In this document: piece after piece, positions 25,201-34,200 of the stretch
How the letters are laid out: each line of letters starts with the position of its first letter
Numbering within the stretch: the stretch's first letter is position 1
Assembly: GCA_029168955.1 (NCBI GenBank)
Contig: JAPDOI010000155.1
Coordinates: 744,001 to 808,000 of the forward strand
Length of the DNA stretch: 64,000 nucleotides
Direction of reading: 5' to 3'
From: Aplectana chamaeleonis
Taxonomy: Eukaryota > Nematoda > Chromadorea > Rhabditida > Cosmocercidae
Made by a program: the position numbers and the translations under genes
The notes under the pieces: model-generated
What the model was told of the DNA's origin: nothing
Database searches by the model: none
What the model saw: only the letters and a program-made list of their open reading frames with translations

Positions 25201-28200
25201 GCAAAGAGAGCAGCAGATCATCTTGACCCAGAGATCGCTGCGCTGGATGAGATCAGGAAGGACCTTGACAGGCACAAGAAGGAAACTTGGGAAAAGTTCA
25301 CTAAGATGAACTTCAGAAATGATGCAGCAGCAACGTGGAAGGCCTTGAAAAGGATCTCCGGAAAGTTCACCTCCGCCGACAATTCCACGATTGAATTTGA
25401 AGGTGGAGTCTTCAAATCAGGGAAGGAGGCCGCAAGTGCTCTTGGGAAGCATTTTTTCATCACTAGAACCAAAAGAGAGAAGCAGAATAGAATAACTGTA
25501 CGGGAACTCTGTAAGTTGCCTCTCATGGATGTAGATGATGCAGTCACGCCTGCACAGGTCGAGAAGGTAATAAAGGAGATGAGCAACTCGAAGGCATTAG
25601 GGCCAGACGGTTTGAGCCCCAAGTGAACTACTGCCCTTTATTGCTGACGTCATAAATACATCGTTTCGTAAATGTACTTTACCCCAAAATTGGAAAGTGG
25701 CTCGTGTTATTCCACTGCCGAAGCCGGGAAAGTTACCATCCACGGCTAAAGGGTCAGTCTGCTCTCACCCATCGCCAAAATTGCCGAAAAACTGGTTGTG
25801 GAGGAGCTCGCCGAGCATAACAGCCAACAGCAGCACCAACATGGTTTCCGTAAATTACATTCCACCACTACGGCCTTGTTGGAAATTGTGAGCTATGTGC
25901 TGAACGGCTTCAATGCCATCAAACCCCAACGTACTGTTGGTGTGGCCATCGACTTAACAAAGGCATTTGACACTGTCAATCTAATCCTACTATCAGAGAG
26001 TCTGTTGAAGTCTACCATCAAGCCATGGCAGAAGCGGTGGATAACTGCCTTCACTAAAGGACGTCGGGCAAATGTGCTATTCCAGGGACATGTTTCCAAT
26101 AGCATCCCCATCGCCGCTGGTGTCCCTCAAGGAGGAGTTTTATCGCCTGCACTTTTCAGTTTATATCTAGAAGATCTGCCCGTTCCCCCTCAAGACATCA
26201 AGGTCGTTGCATACGCGGATGATATTACTATTCTGTGCCGAGATCGCGACATTAAGGTAGCCACCAGTAAGATCAATGACTACTTGATCAAGTTGAAATG
26301 TTTCTTCGATCGCGAAATGCTCACAGTCTCTGCCTCCAAATCGTCCGTCACCGTCTTTTCCACTGATAATGCAGAGCACAGTGCCCATCCTATGGTGAAA
26401 TGGGACGAAACTCAATTGCAGGCCACCCGATTCCCCAAATTACTTGGACTCGTGTTGGATCCTTCGTTGAGGTTTCATAAGAACACTGAGCACAAGCAAG
26501 CCACAGTGAAAACAAGACTCAACGTCCTGTGTGCTCTCGGTGGAACGTCCTGGGGATGCAATAAAGAAACGATCCTGACCACGTATAAGGCTATTGTGCA
26601 ACCCGCCTTGGAGTATGCTGCGCCAGTCTGGCAGCATATCGTGTCAGACACCTCTTGGTCCAAGCTGCAGCGCGTCCTAAATTGTGCTCTGCGAATTGCA
26701 ACAGGCTGTTTTAAAAGCTCTCCAATAGAGCACTTACACGCCGAAGCTCGCATATTGCCAGTTAGAGACCACTGCCAACTCCAGGCGCAGCAGATGTACA
26801 TTAACATCGTGGAGCAGCCGAATCATCCACCGCGAAGAGTACTAAACCCGGTGAGAGAGAGAGATGTATCAGAAAGCCTTTCGCTGATGCTCCGTCGAAA
26901 GTAGATGTGCAGAGATGGACCGAAGCACAACAAGAACGCCTTCGTCTCTTGCGCGCGGAGCATACCCGATTCGTGAAGGAACACTTGAGCAGAGTTGCCA
27001 TAAACTCCATCCTGGGAGTCGCACCTCCAAAGGTCAGCGAGATATAGATGGAACTTGGCAGGCGTGCCAGGTGCACCCTTGCATCGTTACGCTGTGGACA
27101 CTCCCCCATGCTTATGTCATACTTGCATAGAATTGACAACAGCAAACCTGACGAGTGTCCTGATTGCGGTAGTCAAGGGCATACTACTGCGCACCTGTTC
27201 AACTGCCCGAAGAGACCGACTACATTAACGACAATGGATCTGTGAACGAACCCAGTGCTAATGGCCGAGTTTCTGAACCTATGACAGAACCCCTCTCTGT
27301 GGCTGCAAAGAAGAAGAAGAAGGAGTATTATCACCAAGCCTCTTCTCTTTGTATCTTTCTGATATTCCGAGGCCGCCGCCCATCATCCACTTATGTCTAT
27401 ATGCTGATGACATCACAATTGTGTGTACCGACCCTGTTATTGATCGCGCCACCGCGGAGATGAACAAGTACCTTAGCAGCCTGGCCCAATTTCTGGAATC
27501 GAAACAGTTGAAAGGACAACACACAGGAGAGCCTGAGGACAAGGCAACCTCTCATCGACCCATTTCCCTATTGTCCCCCATTGCTAAGTTAGCGGAGAAG
27601 ATCATCTGTCCGCATCTCCAAACCGCACTCTTACATAATGTGCATCAACATGGCTTCAAGAAGGCTCACTCCACTATTACCGCACTCACATGGATTACGG
27701 AACACATAATTGCCGGTTTCAATTGCAAAGCTCCTGCTGGTAGAAGCTTGGTCGTCGCAGTTGATCTGACATCCGCTTTTGACACTGTCAGCACTTCCTT
27801 GCTGTCTAAGTCGATTCTGGACTGTGATATGCCCGACTGGTGTAAACGATGGACCGACAACTTTGTCAAAAACCGCTCTATACGTGTGAAGTTCGACGGA
27901 CACTTGTCGAAGTCTGTTCCCTTGAAGGCAGGCGTTCCCCAAGGTGGAGTATTGTCATCAAGCCTATTCTCTCTGTATCTGTCCGATATTCCGAAGCCAT
28001 CGCCTAACATCCACTTATGTCTGTATGCGGATGACATCACTATTGTGTGTACTGACCCTGTTATTGACCGCGCCACTGCGGAGATGAACAAATACCTCAG
28101 CAGTCTGGCCGTATTCTGGGAATCAAAACAGTTAAAGGTCTCGCCTACGAAGTCCAGCGTTACTCTGTGCACTACTGCCACGGCTGAACACAAACCGCAT

Positions 28201-31200
28201 CCCCAGGCTCTCTGGGAAGGAAATCTGCTGCCCCTATCCAAACACCCTCGTCTACTCGGTGTATTCCTGGACCCTTCATTGCGATTCCATGAAAACTCAC
28301 GTATTCGAGCTGCTGCGGCCAATGCGCGTAACAACATGCTCCGCGCTCTAGCTGGTACTACATGGGGTAGCTCAAAGGAAGTCTTGCGCGTTACGTACAA
28401 GGCGATGATACAGCCCGTAGTGGAATATGGAGTCTCGGTCTGGTCAAGGCACTTGACGGAAACGTCCTGGAACAAACTTCAGCGAACACAAAACGCTGCT
28501 CTACGTGTCATCACTGGATGCCCCAAGTCCACTCCTGTATCCCACCTACATCAAGTATGTGCACTACTTCCTGTAAAGCAGCATTGCCAACTGCAGACCC
28601 AAAAGTTCCATATTGGCATAGTCAGGAATGTCGCTCACCCCAACTATCACTTGCTAACATCCAACCCCCCTCATTCCCGCAACATCCGTGCACCGTTGTA
28701 TGCTGCTGTCTCTGTAAATCACCGTCAACGTTGGGCGACCTCAGAGCTCAACCGGAAGAGGCTCCTGCAGATGGAGCACACCAGATTCGTAAATGAATAC
28801 CTCTCCTGTGCCCCCCCCCCAATTCTATACTCGACGGTGTACCGCCCAAGGTCGATGATAGTGAGATGGATCTACCAAGACGCTCCCGAGTAATTTTGGC
28901 AAGTCTTCGCTGTGGACATTCCTCATTCCTGAAGGTCTATGTCCATAGGATCGATCCATCGGTCCCCGACGTATGTCCTGACTGCCACGGCACAGGGCAT
29001 GATCCATTACATTTATTTTCATGCCCAGCTCGACCAACTTCACTGACAGCTCTGGATATGTGGAGGAAGCCGTGCGATGTGGCCGCCTTCCTGCGCCTAT
29101 GAGAAGATGCTCGTTGTGGCCGATAAGAAGAAGAAACAGTTGAAACTCTCTCCTTTCAAGTCCAGCGTTACTCTGTGCACTACTGCTACGGCTGAACACA
29201 AACTGCATCCCAAGGTTCTCTAGGCGGGGAATCTGCTGACCTTATCCAAGCACCCTCGTCTACTTGGTGTTTTCCTGGACCCTTCATTGCGTTTTCACAA
29301 GCACACACGTATCCGAGCTGCTGCGGCCAACAGGCGAAACAACATCCTCCGTGCTCTGGCGGGCACCACTTGAGGTAGCACAAAGGAAGTTTTACGCACA
29401 TCGTATAAGGCCATGATACAACCTACTCTGCAGTATGAAGCTCCGAATTGGACTAGACACCTGTCGGATACCTCTTGGAGCAAGCTTCAACGTGTACAAA
29501 ATACTGCACTACGTGTCATCACTGGCTGCCCAAAGTCAACACCTATATCCCATCTTCATCAAGAATGAGCCGTACTTCCTGTCAAACAGCACTGCGAACT
29601 GCAGTCACAATATTACCACATTGGCCCAGTCAAGAATGCCGCACATCCCAACTAACCAATCCTGTCATCTGATACTAATCCCCGTAATATTCGCACTCCG
29701 CTCCATGCCGCTATTTCTACATTGGATCGTCAAAAATGGGCTACCTCTGAGCTCACAAGGAAGAGGCTGCAGCAAATCGAGCACACCAGATTCCTGTCTG
29801 AATACCTGAACCAAGCCCTTCCCAATCCCATCCTCGGTACTGTGCATACTACGGTCGACAGCGAGAAGACTCTGCCCAGACGTTACCGCGTCACTCTAGC
29901 GGGTCTACGTTGCGGTCACTCTTCGTACCTCATAGCCTACGCACATAGGATCGACGAGTCGGTCCCAGATCAATGTCCTGACTGTCATAATACTGCTCAT
30001 GTTTCACTTCATTTATTTTCATGCTCTGCCAGACCTACTTCTCTGTCTGCTCGTGATATGTGGAACAAGCCGTGTGATGTGGCCACCTTTCTACGCCTAT
30101 GAGAAGAAACTCCGACGCGGCTGATAAGAAGAAGATGACGGCGCGCAGCCACGTTCATCGTAGCAACATATTTCGGCATTATAACACACTATGAGATGAT
30201 TCCTGGTGTAGAAGTCACACCGGTTTCTCTTAGAATGCGACGAAGACTCATGGATTACAAGTTATGATGCGTCTACGAATGAAACGCTAAAAACGCCCAT
30301 AAATCCGTTCAGAGAAACGTTTCGCAAATGTAAAAATTCGAATTCTACGTCGAAAATTGATCCTAGTAACGCTCATTTCATTTGGAATGGCCACGGACGG
30401 CAATGATCCTTCCCTTGTCAGCTCCATCGGCAGACCAAGACCGACTACATTAACGACAATGTATCTGTGGACGAAGCCTACGCTGGTGGCCGAGTTTCTG
30501 AACCTGTGACAGAACCCCTCTCCGTGGCTGCAAAGAAGAAGAAGATCGGCAGACCAAGTGGACAATCTCGAATGGTAGTACATGTGTTAAGTCAGTTGTT
30601 TTAACGAAAAATTCGACCATATCTTCCAATTTACATGAACTGTTTGTCTTTACATTTTATGAAGAATGTATCAAGTCACGCCCCTGGGGTGACTGAAAAT
30701 GGCCAAAAATTTGACCAAAACATGCTCCCAGCAAGGGGTCTTAGTAAAACTGGCCTTCTCCGCTCCTCGTGTAGTTTAATGGTTGGAAGTGGACAGGGCC
30801 TGTGTTCAAATTCCATAGACGTCCGAAAAGGAATCTATATCCACTTAAGAAATACATCGAACGTGATGGTGAGTGTACATGGGTGAGCATACAGTGCGGA
30901 AAGCGAAGAGCTCCTCCGAGGGAATGCCCAAACAGTGCGGGAGAGAGGTTTGTCCTCTGGAGAAACACCTAGGGGAAATCGATGAATGGAAGGACCTTGT
31001 GGACAGGGTAAAGCGGGGTTGTGAAATTTCGCAACGGGGGAAGGGGTCGCATTTTTTGCCCCGAAATTGAAGGTTAAGGGGATCGCGAAATTTTTGAACC
31101 GAAAATCGAAAATTCTGGAAGTGAAAACGTTAGAAATCACTTCCCAGTACCAAAAAATCTAAACATTTCTTGACAAAAAAGGTAACCAAAAATTACACTT

Positions 31201-34200
31201 CGTGGGGGGGTCGCAAAATTTCAAATTTTTGGAAAAACATTTGATGGCGGGAGGGGGGTCGCTCTGATTTCGGAAAATTACACAACGCCCCGCTTGACCC
31301 TGCTTGTGGACGAGTGTTGAGATAGCCGAGGGAAGAAAAAATAAAGGAAAAAGAAATACCTGAGATAGTGCAAGTCACTAATTTCTTTCAAGCACAACCA
31401 ACAAAATTCCACCGAGCACATCGCACAGACCATGTGATTGCACGAACCATCATCCATTTTCACGATATACGTGTGACAACGAGGACAAGCCTTCACGTCA
31501 CCTGCTAAAACGAAAACAGAATATCTAAGAAAAACTGCTGAGTCAGAGAATTACATACGCTTGAGCTGAATATCGACTGATGTTGTAGTAATACGCCGAA
31601 CTTCCCTGAAGGTTGGAGTTCCTCGCTGACGTCGCGCTTCATCACAAGTTTGACTATCATGCCATACACCCTGAGTATGAGATAATCATAACTTACCACA
31701 CATAACACCTGAAACTTTTCGTATACCGAGAACGGGTTCCCCTCTTCATTAACCAAAGGAAAACTTACTTTGCAATGATAGCAGAATAGCGTCCCACATG
31801 ATTCCCTCTCACATTTAAGCTGCGGACAGGCAGCACAAGAGGAGGCGATAACGGCATACCTTGAAATCGTCAGAAGTAACAAAGAAATTTTGTACCCAAA
31901 TTTAAAAAACTGACCCGCAGTCAGGGGCAGGGCACCACCGAGTGTCGCCCTCAGTCATTAGATATCGACGAAGACTGAACTGCTCGTACTTGTTGATCAA
32001 TGTTGGCCGACCACCGATGAGGTTCCTACACAGTGTTTGTTCTCTCAGCAATTGACAAAAACTGTCTAAAGAAGAAGTGAAAATACCGTAAATCTGACGG
32101 ATGAAGGTGAGCTGCACATTCCGGGCACGACACTTCAACACGATTTTCCATTATTTCCATTTCGACATACTGTAAAAAAGAAAAAGAAAAATCACAGATC
32201 TAGTCTTCAACCTGCCGTGAGAGCAGACCTGCATCAAACATAACCGGCAACTTCTGTGCTGGCAACATAGCAATCGCGGAAAGTTGACAGAAGGCTGACG
32301 CATACAGCATAATGGACACTCACGAAATGCCTTTCCACGCGATTGTTTCTGAAAAATTATCTTCACTTTGAAATTTGGAAATTGAGACGAAGTAATGTTT
32401 GCGTTACCTACCCCACGCGCTTGGGTGCGTGAAAGGGGTTAACAGAACCTAACAACGTCTTTTCGCACATAGCTCAGGTTTTTCTTACCAATACTGCTGA
32501 TTTCATGACTTTCAACTACTCTCAAATATGCTTTAATACTGCAGGAATGAAGAGTAGTCTCGTACTAAACCTGCCGCCCGAAATGGGCCGGCGTGATGTG
32601 CGAAGTTGCTATTCTCTTCCACAGATAGGGAGCTCCTTTTTAGGCACATAATGCCTCTTTTTGCAGGATCGAATACAGCGGTGACGGCTCGGATGTCTAG
32701 CTTCAAAAGTTGTGCGCTGCAGTCGACTGCAGAACATAGCCGAGTAGTCGCCGTCGGACAACAACGGCGACGCCTCCCGTATGTATGCTTCTTCTTCTTC
32801 TGCAGCCACAGAGAGGGTCCTGTCACAGATTGAGGAACTGAGCCACAAGCGTCGGATTCGTCCACAGATGTGCTCGTTAACGATGTCGGTCTCATCGGGC
32901 AGTCGAAAAGGTGCACAGTAGTATGCCCTTTATTACCACAATCCGGGCACTCGTCAGGTCTGCTGCTATCGATCTTATGTAAATAAGACACGAGCATGGG
33001 GGAATGCCCGCAGCGCAACGAGGCAAGGGTGCACCTGGCACGCGTACCGAGTTCTATCTCGGTTTCGCTGACCTCAGGCGGCACAACTCCGAGAATGGAG
33101 TTTACGGCGGCCTTTCATAAGTGATCCTTGAAGAATTGGGTATGCTCAGCACGTAAGAGACGGAGGCGTTCTTCTTGTGCGTTGGTCCATCTCTGTATAT
33201 TGATTTTCGTGGGAGCATCAGAAAACGGCTTTCTTATACCTCTCTCTCTCACGGGGTCTAATACTCTTCGAGACGGATGATTTGGCTGCTTCAGAATGTT
33301 TATGTACAGCTGTTGTGCGTGGAGTTGACAATGGTCCTTAACTGGCAGGATGCGAGCTTCGGCGTGTAGGTGCTCTACTGGAGAGCTTTCAGAACAGCCT
33401 GTTGCGATTCGCAATGCTCCATTTTGGATGCGCTGCAGCTTGGACCAGGAAGTGTCCGACACGATATGCTGCCAGACTGGTGCAGCATACTGTAGGGCGG
33501 GTTGTACGATGGCCTTGTACGTGGTCAGGATCGTTTCTTTACTGCACCCCCAGGACGTTCCGCCGAGAGCACGTAGGACGTTAAGTCTTGTTTTCACTGC
33601 AGCTTGCTTCTGCTCAGTGTTCTTATGAAACCTCAACGAAGGGTCCAACATGAGTCCGAGCAGCTTAGGGAATCGGGCGGCCGGCAAGCGAGTTTTGTCC
33701 CATTTCACCATGGGATGAGCACTGTGCTCCGCAGGATCAGTGGAAAAGACGGTGACGGATGATTTAGCGGCAGAGACCGTAAGCATCTTGCTATCGAGAA
33801 AACATTTCAACTCGATCAATTAGTCATTAATCTTACTGGCAGCTACATTTATGTCGCGATCCCGGCATAGTATAGTAGTATCATCCGCATATGCAACGAC
33901 CTTCATGTCTTGGGATGGAAAGGGTAGATCTTCAATATACAGACTGGAAAGAGCAGGCGATAGAACTCTTCCTTGAGGTACGCCGGCGGCACTTGGGATG
34001 CTATTGGAGACGTGCCCTTGAAATAGCACATTTTCCCAACGTCCTTTGGTGAATGCGGTTATCCACCGCTTCTGCCAGGGCCGAATGGTAGACCTTAACC
34101 GGCTCTCCGACAAAATGCCCAGGTTTACAGAGTCAAAAGCCTTCGTTAGGTCGAGGGCTACACCTACGGTTCGCTGAGGTTTCATGGCATTGAAGCCTTC

